Notes: generated from the letters alone by a model not told the origin. A stretch of 64,000 nucleotides of DNA from Azophilus sp965221465 (GCA_965221465.1 OZ244892.1:3286001-3350000); one strand, 5' to 3'. Counted from the first letter of the stretch, positions 17,711 to 27,048 are shown. Translations and numbers: made by a program.

Positions 17711-17824
17711 GTCAGGAATCAGTGCGCGCCTACGAGGGATCTTGCCTTTCATTCTGCAAACCGGTCGGCCAACGACCGCCCTTACAGTTGCGGACCAAAC
17801 GCCCGGATACCTGTGCCGCGAAGG

Positions 17825-18184
17825 TCAGATGTTACCGTCGAGAAACTCCGCAAGTTGGGACTTGCTGAGCGCACCGACCTTGGTGGCTTCCACCTGGCCG
17901 TTCTTGAACAACATCAGGGTCGGAATGCCGCGAATACCGTATTTGGCGGGCGTGGCCTGGTTGGAATCGATGTCGAGCTTGCAAACCTTGACGCTGCCGC
18001 TGTACTCGCCGGCGATCTCGTCGAGAATCGGGGCAATCATCTTGCACGGACTGCACCATTCCGCCCAATAGTCGACCAGTACCGGCGTGTCCGAGTTCAG
18101 AACGTCGCTTTCGAAGTTGCCGTCCGTGGTGTGAACGATGCCGCCATTGCCGCTCTGGTTTTCGGTTGCCGCCGTTTCCGCCAT
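17825..18184 (-). CDS. trxA: Thioredoxin
   Basis: The 119-residue protein has the thioredoxin fold with active site EWCSPCKM (C44 and C47), a serine variant of the usual WCGPC, plus the cis-proline region GIRGIPTLMLFKNG. A polar extension of about 13 residues precedes the domain. It reduces disulfides of cytoplasmic proteins using thioredoxin reductase. It is the last gene of the minus-strand run QOR-dsbB-parA-hemB-trxA. A longer in-frame start exists near 18442, but it would overlap hemB. Confidence 0.93.
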   Translation of the reverse strand: MAETAATENQSGNGGIVHTTDGNFESDVLNSDTPVLVDYWAEWCSPCKMIAPILDEIAGEYSGSVKVCKLDIDSNQATPAKYGIRGIPTLMLFKNGQVEATKVGALSKSQLAEFLDGNI

Positions 18185-18324
18185 TGGTGTTCTCCGGTTG
18201 GTTGTGCTGAATATTGGGAGCGCGAATTTTACCACGGAAGGCCTCGCCGGGGTTCCTCGAAGGCCAGAGCTCGTGGAACCTGCTTCGCTGCCGGGCACGA
18301 GCGTGCGGACGGTATTGACCGGCC

Positions 18325-19323
18325 TCATTTCGAGCCGCCCAGAACGCCGGCGATACGCTTCGCAAAGTAGGTGAGAATGCCGTCGGCGCCGCCGCGCTTG
18401 AGGCAAAGCAGCGATTCGGCAATCACCGCTTCGTTCAGCCAACCCCGCTCCACTGCCGCCATGTGCATGGCGTATTCCCCGCTCACCTGGTAGGCAAAGG
18501 TCGGCACGCCGAATTCGGCTTTCACGCGCCGGACGATGTCCAGGTAGGGCATGCCCGGCTTTACCATGACCATGTCGGCGCCCTCGTCGAGGTCGAGGGC
18601 AATCTCGTGGATGGCTTCATCACTGTTGCCCGGGTCCATCTGGTAGGAGAACTTGTCTCCCGTGCCCAGCGTTGCGCTCGACCCCACTGCCTCGCGGAAC
18701 GGCCCGTAGTAGGAAGACGCATACTTGGCGGAATAGGCCATGATCAGCGTATTGACGTGCCCGCCGCCGTCCAGGGCCTCGCGTATGGCACCGACGCGTC
18801 CGTCCATCATGTCCGAAGGGGCGATGACATCGCTGCCGGCTTGTGCACACACCTCGGCCTGCCGGCAGAGCGCCTCGACGGTGATGTCGTTTTGCACATA
18901 ACCCGCATCGTCGACAATGCCATCCTGCCCGTGTGTGGTGTAGGGGTCGAGGGCAGCGTCGGTAACGATGCCGAGTTCCGGAACGGCCCGTTTCAACGCC
19001 TGCACGGCCCTCGGAACGAGCCCGTCGGGGTTCCAGGCTTCGGCACCGTCGAGGCTGCGCAGGGAAAACTCGATATTGGGGAACAGCGCCACCGCCGGAA
19101 TTCCCAGCCGCGCCACCGTTTCCGCCTCGAGAACCAGCCGGTCCACGGTGTAGCGCTCGATGCCCGGCATGGGCGCCACCGGTTCCGTTCGGTTGACGCC
19201 GTCGATCACGAACATCGGGTAGATCAGGTCGTCCACCGTCAACGTCGACTCGCGAATCAGACGGCGCGAGAAGTCCCGGGCACGCACGCGGCGCATGCGG
19301 GTCGCTGGAAACCGGCGCGGCAT
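18325..19323 (-). CDS. hemB: Delta-aminolevulinic acid dehydratase (porphobilinogen synthase)
   Basis: The product condenses two 5-aminolevulinates to porphobilinogen in tetrapyrrole synthesis. The start MPRRFPATRMRR gives 332 residues, the usual HemB length. A longer frame to 19485 would run into the upstream parA-like gene. Visible marks are IYPMFVIDG, the metal region DAALDPYTTHGQDG, and the Schiff-base lysines in YSAKYASSYYG and MVKPGMPY. The metal loop lacks the zinc cysteines of the DVCLC type, so this is a magnesium-type enzyme. It starts 16 bases after the parA stop. Confidence 0.95.
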   Translation of the reverse strand: MPRRFPATRMRRVRARDFSRRLIRESTLTVDDLIYPMFVIDGVNRTEPVAPMPGIERYTVDRLVLEAETVARLGIPAVALFPNIEFSLRSLDGAEAWNPDGLVPRAVQALKRAVPELGIVTDAALDPYTTHGQDGIVDDAGYVQNDITVEALCRQAEVCAQAGSDVIAPSDMMDGRVGAIREALDGGGHVNTLIMAYSAKYASSYYGPFREAVGSSATLGTGDKFSYQMDPGNSDEAIHEIALDLDEGADMVMVKPGMPYLDIVRRVKAEFGVPTFAYQVSGEYAMHMAAVERGWLNEAVIAESLLCLKRGGADGILTYFAKRIAGVLGGSK

Positions 19324-19339
19324 CGAGGGTGCGGCAGCC

Positions 19340-20155
19340 TCAGGCCGCGGCGAATCGTTTGCGGCCGGCACGGCGGCCGGCAGCAATCGGCGCCCTGCGA
19401 GCCTGCACCGCCGCCGGCCGATGCGCCGCCGCCGGTAGCGCATCGATCCAGCCTGTAACCTTCCGCCACGCGGGCATTTCGTCACGCGCTGCCCGGCTGC
19501 CGATCATGTCGGCCACGCCCTGGCCGGAGCCGATGGCTTCGCCGTAGACGGATTTGTCGCGGACTGTCGCAATGACGGAATGACCCAGGCAACCGAGCAA
19601 GTGCTCGAGCCGAGCCTGGTTGTCTGTATGGGGTTGCACGCGATTGGCCAGTACGCCAAGCGGCCTCGGCGCCGCCCTGAAGTGCGGGTGAGTCAGTACC
19701 TGAGTGATGAAACGGCCACCCACCCGGACATCGATTGGGGACGGCAGGATCGGAACCAGAATCGCATCCGCATTCCGAAGCAGCCAATGCAGCCGACGAT
19801 CGTCTCGGAGGGTGCCGGCGTCCACGATCAGATAGTCGGCACCGGCCGACTCCAATTCTTGCCACGACCGGTCGTCGCTGCTTGGTTCTTCCACGCGGAT
19901 GACCGGTACCGCCGGCAATCGGGGCGGACGCTGTGCCGCCCAGTGCAGACTGGAACGCTGAGGGTCGCAGTCCGCCAGCACCACCTTGCTGCCGGCTGCC
20001 GCAATGGCAACCGCCAGGTTGGTAGCGACCGTGGTCTTGCCGCAGCCTCCCTTGCCGTTCAGCACCAGAATTCGGCGCGCGCCGTTCGCGGCGCCTGTGT
20101 CGCTCGACATCTTTGCTGCCGCCCTTTCTCCGAGTTTCGGCATGTGCGTATGCAC
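19340..20155 (-). CDS. ParA/MinD-family ATPase (orphan)
   Basis: The 271-residue protein has the deviant Walker A motif LNGKGGCGKTT, the switch DCDPQRSS, and LIVDAGT in place of the usual DxP/DxA motif. It belongs to the ParA/MinD ATPases that position DNA or protein cargo. No parB-like gene or centromere-like repeat is nearby. The C-terminal 40 residues are rich in alanine and arginine. An internal start at MSSDTGAANG (20110) is equally possible. It sits between dsbB and hemB, apparently in one transcription unit. Confidence 0.85.
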   Translation of the reverse strand: MHTHMPKLGERAAAKMSSDTGAANGARRILVLNGKGGCGKTTVATNLAVAIAAAGSKVVLADCDPQRSSLHWAAQRPPRLPAVPVIRVEEPSSDDRSWQELESAGADYLIVDAGTLRDDRRLHWLLRNADAILVPILPSPIDVRVGGRFITQVLTHPHFRAAPRPLGVLANRVQPHTDNQARLEHLLGCLGHSVIATVRDKSVYGEAIGSGQGVADMIGSRAARDEMPAWRKVTGWIDALPAAAHRPAAVQARRAPIAAGRRAGRKRFAAA

Positions 20156-20275
20156 CTGTCGGGCCGAGATGTCAAGCGGCGAAAGCCGCTGTCGCGGCAG
20201 ATCGGTGGCAAGCGTGCAACCCCTTGATTCCCAGGTGTTAAGCCGCTCTCCCGGACAACCGGTCGCAGATGCGGC

Positions 20276-20758
20276 TCAACTGGCCCGCCACTGCAGAACC
20301 GCCGCGACTGCGACGACGGCGAACCCGGCCAGCGCCCAGAGGGGGAGCGGAACGCCAAGAAAAGGCGGTTCCGCAACGCAATCGCCGGTGCCGGAAATCA
20401 TGGCCTGCAGCGCTTCGCCGAACATCCGGTTGCCGAGCAGATAGTCGAGGCCGGCGCCGCACGCCGGCACCTGGTCTGCGGGCAGGCTCTTGAGCCAGAG
20501 TTGGCGCACGGCGAAGGCGCCACCGGCCAGGGCAGAGAAGAGGGTCAACAGGGGATAGATTCCCCAGCGGGGATTGTGCGCCAGGCCCGCCCAGGCGACG
20601 AGCCCGGCAATGAGGAACCAGAGCCGCTGCATCAGGCACAGCGGGCAGGGTTCCATGCCCTCTACCGTAAACTCGAGAACGAGGGCTGCAGAGACCAGCG
20701 CCCCACACACGCCGACGATGGCGGCGGCGTAGTCGCGCGCCAACAAATCGCGGGTCAC
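20276..20758 (-). CDS. dsbB: Disulfide bond formation protein B
   Basis: The 160-residue inner-membrane protein has four membrane segments and the two DsbB cysteine pairs: C38/C41 in PCPLCLMQR, and C100 and C127 in the second periplasmic loop (VPACGAG...GTGDCVAE). It reoxidises DsbA and passes electrons to quinone. The start is a GTG overlapping the stop of the upstream oxidoreductase by GTGA, which suggests translational coupling. Longer in-frame starts would lie inside that gene. Confidence 0.93.
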   Translation of the reverse strand: MTRDLLARDYAAAIVGVCGALVSAALVLEFTVEGMEPCPLCLMQRLWFLIAGLVAWAGLAHNPRWGIYPLLTLFSALAGGAFAVRQLWLKSLPADQVPACGAGLDYLLGNRMFGEALQAMISGTGDCVAEPPFLGVPLPLWALAGFAVVAVAAVLQWRAS

Positions 20759-21747
20759 GTTGCATCTCCTCCATTGACGGTCAATACCACCTTGCCGATG
20801 GCGCGGCGCTCGGAAAGGTCGCGCATCGCCTCGGCGTACTGCTCCAGGGGGTAACGCTTGCCGACCAGAGGATCGATGCTGCCCGCCTCGAAGAGATCGA
20901 GAATTTCGCGGAAACGCTTTGCCTGCTCGTCCGGCGAGCGCATTGACCAGGCGCCGTAGAACACACCGACCACCTGGCAACTTTTCAGCAGGACCAGGTT
21001 GATGGGTACCCTGGGGATGTCGCCCGCGGCGAAGCCGATGACCAGAACCCGACCGTACCAGTTGATACAGCGCATGCACTGGTCGAAGAGGTCGCCACCG
21101 ACCGGGTCATAGATGACATCGGCGCCTTTGCCATCGGTCAGCGCCTTGACCTTGTCCTTGAGTTGGCCGTCGCTGTAATCGATGGTCTCGTCAGCCCCGG
21201 ACGCACGCGCAACATCCAGTTTCTCCGCAGAGCTTGCCGCGGCGATGACCCGGGCTCCCAGGGCCTTGCCGAGCTGCACCGCGGCAATGCCGACGCCGCC
21301 GGCGGCGCCCAGCACCAGCAGGTTCTCCCCGGGTTGCAGCGCGGCCCGATCCTTCAGCGCATAGTAGGACGTGCCGTAGGTGGTGCTGATGCCGGAAGCC
21401 TGGGCAAAGCTCATCGCCTCGGGCATCCTGTGCAGCCGCCGGCCCGGAACCCCCACGCGTTCGGCAAATCCACCATGCCCGACGCCGCCGAACACCCGGT
21501 CTCCCGGCGCGAAACCCGAGACGTTGGCGCCGGTGGCCGCGACCGTTCCCGCCACCTCACCCCCCGGCGAGAATGGAAAGGGAGGCTGGAACTGGTACTT
21601 GCCGGCGATCATCAGCACGTCGGGAAAATTGAGGGCGGCTGCCCGCACGTCGACCAGCACATCTTCCGGGCCCACGTCCGGTTCCGGCACATCTTCCAGC
21701 ACCAGCGATTCCGGCGGCCCGTAGGCCTTGCAAAGTACAGCTTTCAA
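20755..21747 (-). CDS. Zinc-less quinone oxidoreductase-type MDR (NADPH:quinone oxidoreductase family)
   Basis: The 330-residue protein begins MKAVLCKAYGPPESLVLED, typical of QOR-type medium-chain reductases. It has the nucleotide motif LVLGAAGGVGIAAVQLGKALGARVIAAASS and lacks the zinc-ligand cysteines. It should reduce quinones or activated alkenes with NADPH. It is the first gene of a minus-strand operon and overlaps dsbB by four bases. The 120 bases upstream lead into a copy of repeat module A. Confidence 0.88.
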   Translation of the reverse strand: MKAVLCKAYGPPESLVLEDVPEPDVGPEDVLVDVRAAALNFPDVLMIAGKYQFQPPFPFSPGGEVAGTVAATGANVSGFAPGDRVFGGVGHGGFAERVGVPGRRLHRMPEAMSFAQASGISTTYGTSYYALKDRAALQPGENLLVLGAAGGVGIAAVQLGKALGARVIAAASSAEKLDVARASGADETIDYSDGQLKDKVKALTDGKGADVIYDPVGGDLFDQCMRCINWYGRVLVIGFAAGDIPRVPINLVLLKSCQVVGVFYGAWSMRSPDEQAKRFREILDLFEAGSIDPLVGKRYPLEQYAEAMRDLSERRAIGKVVLTVNGGDAT

Positions 21748-21867
21748 AGGGACTCCCCGTTACCGCAAACGGTCAATGCACATATCTCACCAAGCCGCTG
21801 CTCGAATTGTCAAATCTCTTCGGATTTCGCCCGGTTACTTGCGAGTTTCGAACCCGGCGCGCCGCCA

Positions 21868-22092
21868 CGACGACGCGCAAGGAACACCCGACAACCGCTG
21901 GGAGAGAACCGGTGTGCGGTGCGCGTATCCGGCACCTTTAGAGCTCGTGCTTGCGCCCATCGTAGCGGTAAGCAGGTCCGCTTGGCGTGCCGGATGCGCG
22001 TACCGCATACCGGTTCTCGGCGCCGGATCGAAGCCACGGCTCTCCGCGTCATTGAGTGCTTTAAAATCAATAACTTGAAAATTTGTTTCATG
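21868..22092 (+). repeat. Dispersed repeat module A (copy 7) with a 30-bp stem
   Basis: This copy runs from CGCAAGGAACACCCGACAAC to the AT-rich tail TTTAAAATCAATAACTTG and ends with TTTCATGCGAGG. Arms at 21904-21933 and 21989-22018 pair over 30 positions, 27 of them Watson-Crick and the other three G-U in RNA of the plus strand. The loop holds a second small hairpin (TGCTTGCG...CGGTAAGCA). The same sequence occurs reversed at 50988-51195 with its own compensating changes. It lies 23 bases beyond the acpH stop. Confidence 0.85.
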
Positions 22093-22115
22093 CGAGGCCG
22101 GGTACAGTTCCGAAC

Positions 22116-22745
22116 TCAGACTGCGCCGGTCTGAGACGACAGCTTTGCGGCCCACTGCTGTCCGTGCGCGACCAATTCCGGAAAGTAGCCGCGAAAATCA
22201 TCGTGCAGGTCCGGCAGGCAATCGGCCACGAATTCCAGCAGAGCCTCGTTCAACTGCGGCTGGCGCAGACGGCGGGTGACGCTGAGCAACCCCCGCTGCA
22301 TCGTCTCTCCGGACCGATACCGGGCGAGCAGGTCTTCCTCCACCAACCAGTCCAGGTAACGCCGTCCCGGGCCGTCCAGCCGGTGAGCGTGGGGTTCGAG
22401 GGTGGCATAGCAACGCCGGCTGAACGCTTCCAGCGGTTCGTCGTGACAGGCCGGCCAGTCCACAGCGAGGCAGTGGTCGGCAACGATATCGACGAACACC
22501 GGCGCCAGCCGGCGCAGATCCGACGGAAAGCGTCGGCAACTCTCGCGCACCCCGGGGGCGCCATTGCTGAATGCATCGATGCGGCGGTGCAGGCGAATGC
22601 CGGCCTGCAACGGCGCGGGCCACTGTCGCGGAACCGGGCCTTTCACGAAGTCACCGAGGATGGCCCCCGCAACGAGGCCATCGCCAAGCGCCCTGCCGCC
22701 GGGATTTGAGCGGACGGCGATCAGGCAGTGCGCCAGGAAATTCAC
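22116..22745 (-). CDS. acpH: Acyl carrier protein phosphodiesterase (DUF479 family)
   Basis: The 209-residue protein begins (V/M)NFLAHCLIAV and contains AGAILGDFVKGP and LHRRIDAFSN, all characteristic of the AcpH/DUF479 family, which removes 4-phosphopantetheine from acyl carrier protein. Conserved histidines and aspartates of an HD-like metal site are visible in RIDAF and VDIVADHCLA. The start is a GTG overlapping the gshA stop (GTGA), so the two are translationally coupled. A longer frame to 23081 lies inside gshA and is not used. Confidence 0.85.
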   Translation of the reverse strand: MNFLAHCLIAVRSNPGGRALGDGLVAGAILGDFVKGPVPRQWPAPLQAGIRLHRRIDAFSNGAPGVRESCRRFPSDLRRLAPVFVDIVADHCLAVDWPACHDEPLEAFSRRCYATLEPHAHRLDGPGRRYLDWLVEEDLLARYRSGETMQRGLLSVTRRLRQPQLNEALLEFVADCLPDLHDDFRGYFPELVAHGQQWAAKLSSQTGAV

Positions 22746-24313
22746 TGCGGCGGTTGCAGATAGCTCTCGAGGAAGGTGTCGAAATCCACCTCGTCGGCCG
22801 CCTCGATGGCCTCCTGGTCTGCAAACGACTGCCGGGCCAGGGACTGTTGCCGGGTCAATTCCCGCCGGGTGGGCGGATGCTCGTCGAAGTACCCCTTGTG
22901 GGCGATGGACTGGTTGAGCGCAAACCGGAAGAACGGCGACTTCTGGCTCGCCATCGTCTCCAGAATTCGCGCCGATGGCGTCAGGCCGGAATTGCGCACC
23001 CGGGCACGCTGTTGTTCCACCGCGTCGGCATACAGGCCCGATTCGTGCGCGCCATCGAGCAGTTCGGCCACCAGTGCGCACTGGCTCAGGATAACTTCGG
23101 CCCGGTTGTCGCGAAGCTCGCCGCCTAGACGCAGACCCGGCTCGCGCCCACGCTCCACGACCGCGAGTTGAATCGCCTCGTTTTCCGCCGACTCCTCGGG
23201 GCTGTCTGCCGGGCTTTCGGCAAGCAGGCAGGAAAGCAGGAAGGCATCCATGAACCGGATCTGCTGCTCATCGATACCCACGCGCAGAAACGGGTTCAGG
23301 TCCAGGCAGCGAACTTCCACGTACTCCACCCCCCGTCGACGGAGCGCCGTCAGCGGTCGCTCGCCGGAGCGGATACGGCGCTTCGGACGAATTGCACCGT
23401 AGAACTCGTTTTCGATCTGCAGAAGGGCCGTGTTGAGCTGACGGTAGTCGCCATCCACCTTGACGCCGATGGCCTCGTAGGGCGGATAGGGTCGGGTCAG
23501 CGCCCGGTGCATCGTGCGGGCATAGGAATCGAGGCTGTTGTAGGAGATGTGCAGCCCGCTCTGGGCTTCGCTCTGGTACCCCAGCCGCCCCATTCGAAGC
23601 GACGTGGCATGGGGCAAGTAGAGGGTGCCCTCGTCGAAACCGTCCAGCTCGTGCTCGATGTTGCGCGCGAAGGAACGGCAAACGGCAGGAGACGCGCCGA
23701 ACAGCAACGTCAACAGCCAGCTGTGCCGGCGGAAGTTGCGAATCAGGCCGAAATAGCGATCCGTCACGAAGTCCCGGTCGGCGGAGTGGCCGAGCGCCGC
23801 CGCGTACCGGCCCCAGAAAGAACTCGGCAGCGAAAAGTTGTAGTGGATGCCCGAGATCGTCTGCATCAGCCGCCCGTACCGATTGCCCAGCCCGTGCCGG
23901 TAGACCGTCTTGGCCATGCCTATGTTGGACGATCCGTAACGACCGACGGGAATGTCCGATTCGTCCCCGACGAAGCAGGGCATGGACGCCACCCACAGCA
24001 ACTCGTCGTCGAGGCAGGAATAGACATACCGGTGAATCTCGTGAAGCTGGCCGATGCAGGCTTCCGGGGTCGCGTGTACGCCGGTAATGAGTTCCAGTTG
24101 CGCTTCCGAGAAGTCGGTGGTGATATTCGGATGAGTCAGGGTGGAGCCGAGTTCGCGCGGGTGGCTGCGCCCCGACAGGTTGCCGTCGGTAGCGACCCGC
24201 AGGCTTTCCTTCTCGATCCCCCGGCCAATGCCGGTGAGTTCCCCGCGGCAACCGCCCAGAGCATCGAGGATCGATGGCGGAATCTTCAGGTTCCTGGGAC
24301 GCATACGGGACAA
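22742..24313 (-). CDS. gshA: Glutamate-cysteine ligase, type 1
   Basis: The 523-residue enzyme makes gamma-glutamylcysteine, the first step of glutathione synthesis, using ATP. The type-1 family marks are GIGRGIEKESLRV near the N-terminus, THPNITTDFSEAQLELIT, and VEVRCLDLNPF. Length agrees with proteobacterial GshA. It follows pckA by 39 bases on the same strand and overlaps acpH downstream. A second, unrelated-class ligase gene (GCS2 type) is present at 51589. Confidence 0.95.
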   Translation of the reverse strand: MSRMRPRNLKIPPSILDALGGCRGELTGIGRGIEKESLRVATDGNLSGRSHPRELGSTLTHPNITTDFSEAQLELITGVHATPEACIGQLHEIHRYVYSCLDDELLWVASMPCFVGDESDIPVGRYGSSNIGMAKTVYRHGLGNRYGRLMQTISGIHYNFSLPSSFWGRYAAALGHSADRDFVTDRYFGLIRNFRRHSWLLTLLFGASPAVCRSFARNIEHELDGFDEGTLYLPHATSLRMGRLGYQSEAQSGLHISYNSLDSYARTMHRALTRPYPPYEAIGVKVDGDYRQLNTALLQIENEFYGAIRPKRRIRSGERPLTALRRRGVEYVEVRCLDLNPFLRVGIDEQQIRFMDAFLLSCLLAESPADSPEESAENEAIQLAVVERGREPGLRLGGELRDNRAEVILSQCALVAELLDGAHESGLYADAVEQQRARVRNSGLTPSARILETMASQKSPFFRFALNQSIAHKGYFDEHPPTRRELTRQQSLARQSFADQEAIEAADEVDFDTFLESYLQPPQ

Positions 24314-24352
24314 GATCGCTCGCGCGCTGCCGATTGCGGGGCGCGATGCCGG

Positions 24353-25918
24353 CTAGAAATCAACCGCCGGCCCGGCGGCAACGATGGCGGGGTCGACATC
24401 GAACCGGCTGAAGTTCTCCGCAAACTTGGCAATCAGGTTGCGTGCTGCGGCATCGTAGGCATCTTTGTCCGCCCAGGTGTCGCGCGGGTTCAAAAGGGCG
24501 CTGTCGACGCCAGGAACCGCATCGGGTATGTCCAGGTTGAACCCGGGTAGCCGGCGCGTGGCGACCTTCTCCAGACCGCCGTTCTGAATGGCGGCAATGA
24601 TCGACCGGGTGACCGGGATGCCGAAACGGCTGCCCCTGCCATAGCCACCCCCGGTCCAGCCGGTGTTGACGAGGTACACACTGGAGCCGAAGCCCTCGAT
24701 GCGGCGAATCAGCAGGTCTGCATAGACACCGGCCGGACGGGGAAAGAAGGCGGCGCCGAAACAGGTGGAAAACGTTGCCTGATAGGCCTCGGTCGAGCCG
24801 ACCACGGTGGACCCGACGGCGGCGGTATAGCCGGAAAGGAAGTGGTAAGCGGCCGCTTCCTTCGAGAGCACCGAAACCGGCGGCAACACGCCGCTCACGT
24901 CGCAAGTGAGAAAAATGACGTTGTTCGGTTCGCCGGCGCGATTGTCGGGAACCTTGAGTTCGATATTCGATCGGGGGTAGCAGGCGCGGGTGTTTTCGGT
25001 CAGGGAGGAGTCTGTGTAATCCGGCTGGCGGGTCGCCGGGTCGATGACGACGTTTTCGACGATGGCGCCAAAGCGGATCGCATCGAAGATCACCGGCTCG
25101 TTCTCCCGGCTGAGGTCGATGCACTTGGCGTAGCAGCCGCCTTCGAAATTGAAGACGGTGCCCTTGCCCCAACCGTGCTCGTCATCGCCGATCAGGAACC
25201 GGTTCGGGTCGGCGGAAAGCGTTGTCTTGCCCGTGCCCGACAGCCCGAAGAACAGCGACACGTCGCCCCCCTCGCCCATGTTCGCCGAGCAGTGCATGGG
25301 CAGCACATCCTTCTCGGGGAGCAGGAAGTTCAACACGCTGAACATGGACTTTTTCATCTCGCCGGCGTAGCGCATGCCGGCCAGCAGCACCTTGCGCGCT
25401 GCAAAGTTGATCATGACCGTGCCCTCGCTGGCCGTGCCGTCCCGTTCCGGCCGGCAGACGAATTCCGGAGCATTCGCCACTTGCCACACCTTCTTGTTGC
25501 GCGGGTTGTAGCGGTCGGGCGCGATGAACAGCGCCCGGCCGAAGAGGGCGTGCCAGGCGTATTCCGTGGTGACCTCGACGGGCAGGTAGTGTTCCGGGTC
25601 GGCGCCGACATGCAGGTTCGAAACGAAGCACCCGCTGCGTTCGAGGTGCAAATGGACCCGGTCCCACAGCGCATCGAAGACGGCAGGCGCTATGGGTTGA
25701 TTGATCGCCCCCCAATCGATCGCTTCGGATGTGGAGGGTTCGTCGACGATGAATCGGTCCTTGGGGGAGCGTCCGGTACGTTTGCCGGTTTCCACCACGA
25801 TGGCGCCGTTGCTGGCAAACCGGCCCTCGCCGCGGACCACCGCCAGCTCGGCGAGTTGCGCAGCGGAGAGTTGGGTTTGAACGTTCGGGCGGGAAGTAGT
25901 GTCGATTTGAGCTGCCAT
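24353..25918 (-). CDS. pckA: Phosphoenolpyruvate carboxykinase (ATP)
   Basis: The 521-residue enzyme converts oxaloacetate and ATP to PEP, CO2 and ADP, the first committed step of gluconeogenesis. The P-loop GLSGTGKT (225-232), the metal-binding region preceding SADPNRFLIGDDEHGW, and RSPKDRFIVDEP are diagnostic of the ATP-dependent class. With the methylmalonyl-CoA pathway in this window it would allow growth on propionate-type carbon. It is the first gene of a probable pckA-gshA-acpH unit. Confidence 0.96.
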   Translation of the reverse strand: MAAQIDTTSRPNVQTQLSAAQLAELAVVRGEGRFASNGAIVVETGKRTGRSPKDRFIVDEPSTSEAIDWGAINQPIAPAVFDALWDRVHLHLERSGCFVSNLHVGADPEHYLPVEVTTEYAWHALFGRALFIAPDRYNPRNKKVWQVANAPEFVCRPERDGTASEGTVMINFAARKVLLAGMRYAGEMKKSMFSVLNFLLPEKDVLPMHCSANMGEGGDVSLFFGLSGTGKTTLSADPNRFLIGDDEHGWGKGTVFNFEGGCYAKCIDLSRENEPVIFDAIRFGAIVENVVIDPATRQPDYTDSSLTENTRACYPRSNIELKVPDNRAGEPNNVIFLTCDVSGVLPPVSVLSKEAAAYHFLSGYTAAVGSTVVGSTEAYQATFSTCFGAAFFPRPAGVYADLLIRRIEGFGSSVYLVNTGWTGGGYGRGSRFGIPVTRSIIAAIQNGGLEKVATRRLPGFNLDIPDAVPGVDSALLNPRDTWADKDAYDAAARNLIAKFAENFSRFDVDPAIVAAGPAVDF

Positions 25919-26182
25919 GAGCGAGTTCGGTCCCCCGGGAGATCATCGATTATGCCAGAGCCCTTTCGCGGTCGAACCTGTCGGGTTCGAGGGACCGGCG
26001 CGCATGCCAGTGTCCTGTGCAGTGGGGACATGGTTTCAGAGCGGGGGGCAGGCGTCAATGCGAAGATGGACGCCACGCGACCGCTCCTGCGGCGCAGCCC
26101 GAACCACGGGTCTCGTGTCGCTATTGCCCATGGCCGTAGCGAGGCTGGCAAGAGGTGTGAGCGCACTGGGTGCGCCGAGTCT

Positions 26183-26320
26183 ACGCCGAATCTGTCACCA
26201 CCTTTCGTCGCGAGGTCGGCCAGGCGCCGTGCAAGCTCGGCCGCGCGGACCGGAAGCCGATGCAGGCATACTCGATAGTATGTCAAACCGACTGGAGGGA
26301 GCCGTCAGCCGGAGAGCGCG
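26183..26320 (+). repeat. Dispersed repeat module B, partial copy 2
   Basis: The left terminus is recognisable in CTGTCACCACCTTTCGTCGCG, followed by GCCGCGCGGACCGGAAGCCG, the hairpin CATACTCGATAGTATG (26267-26282), and GTCAGCCGGAGAGCGCGG, after which similarity stops. The right end and the second hairpin are missing. The gap between pckA and the nucleotidase gene (25919-26379) contains nothing else recognisable except a perfect hairpin GCTCATGC-TGA-GCATGAGC at 26378-26396 that overlaps the nucleotidase stop codon. Confidence 0.75.
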
Positions 26321-26379
26321 GGGGGCGACTTCGCTGGTATCGAGGGGGCCGCCGTCGTTCATTCATGAATTGGTCGGGC

Positions 26380-27048
26380 TCATGCTGAGCATGAGCAGTC
26401 GGGCATCAACTCCCCGAAATGGTTGAACGCCGGAAATGCCAGCCCCTGGCGAGAGGGGCGGCCGGAGTCCGGTTGACGCACCGTCAGCAGGTGCTCGATA
26501 CCGTAGGCCGCCGCCGCATCGAGCACCACCTGACTGTCGTCGATGAGCAGTGTTCGGCTCGCCTCGAACGGGTGATTCTCCGCGAGCTGCACCCAGAAGG
26601 CCTCCGATTCCTTGGGATGGCCGTAATCGTGGGACGATACCGTGGCGTGCATCCCGTCGCAGAGGCGGGAATGGGCGTTTTTCACCGCCAGGCTGTCCCG
26701 GTGGGCATTGGTCACCAGAATGCAGCGCACTTCGGTGCCGCCGAGCCACGCCAGGAACGACTCGGCGCCCGGCCGATAGCGGATGAGATGCACGAGTTCG
26801 TGGTGCAGCGCCACGATTTCGAGGCCCGTGTAGCGCGCCCAGTAGTCCAGCGAGTAGTAATCCAGCGTGTGGCGGGTGTCCAGCATGTGCTGCAACAGGT
26901 CGTTCCGGGCCTGTTCGGTTGCCGCAGGGCACACATCGCAGTACCGGTCGGGCACCAGCTTGCCCCACAGGGTATTGTCGTACCTGAGGTCGAGCAGCGT
27001 GCCGTCCATGTCCAGCAGCACCGTGTCGATTGCCCGCCAGTCGATCAT
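26380..27048 (-). CDS. HAD-family GMP/IMP nucleotidase, YrfG-like
   Basis: The 222-residue protein from MIDWRAIDTVLLDMDGTLLDLRYDN has HAD motif I (DMDGTLLD), motif II in CILVTNAH, and the motif III/IV region KESEAFWVQL...TLLIDDSQVVLDAA. The long helical cap and the phrase LDYYSLDYW are typical of YrfG-like nucleotidases, which dephosphorylate purine monophosphates. Longer in-frame starts reach back into the intergenic region and are not favoured. It is divergent from cysQ, and the two share a promoter region of about 180 bases. Confidence 0.82.
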   Translation of the reverse strand: MIDWRAIDTVLLDMDGTLLDLRYDNTLWGKLVPDRYCDVCPAATEQARNDLLQHMLDTRHTLDYYSLDYWARYTGLEIVALHHELVHLIRYRPGAESFLAWLGGTEVRCILVTNAHRDSLAVKNAHSRLCDGMHATVSSHDYGHPKESEAFWVQLAENHPFEASRTLLIDDSQVVLDAAAAYGIEHLLTVRQPDSGRPSRQGLAFPAFNHFGELMPDCSCSA

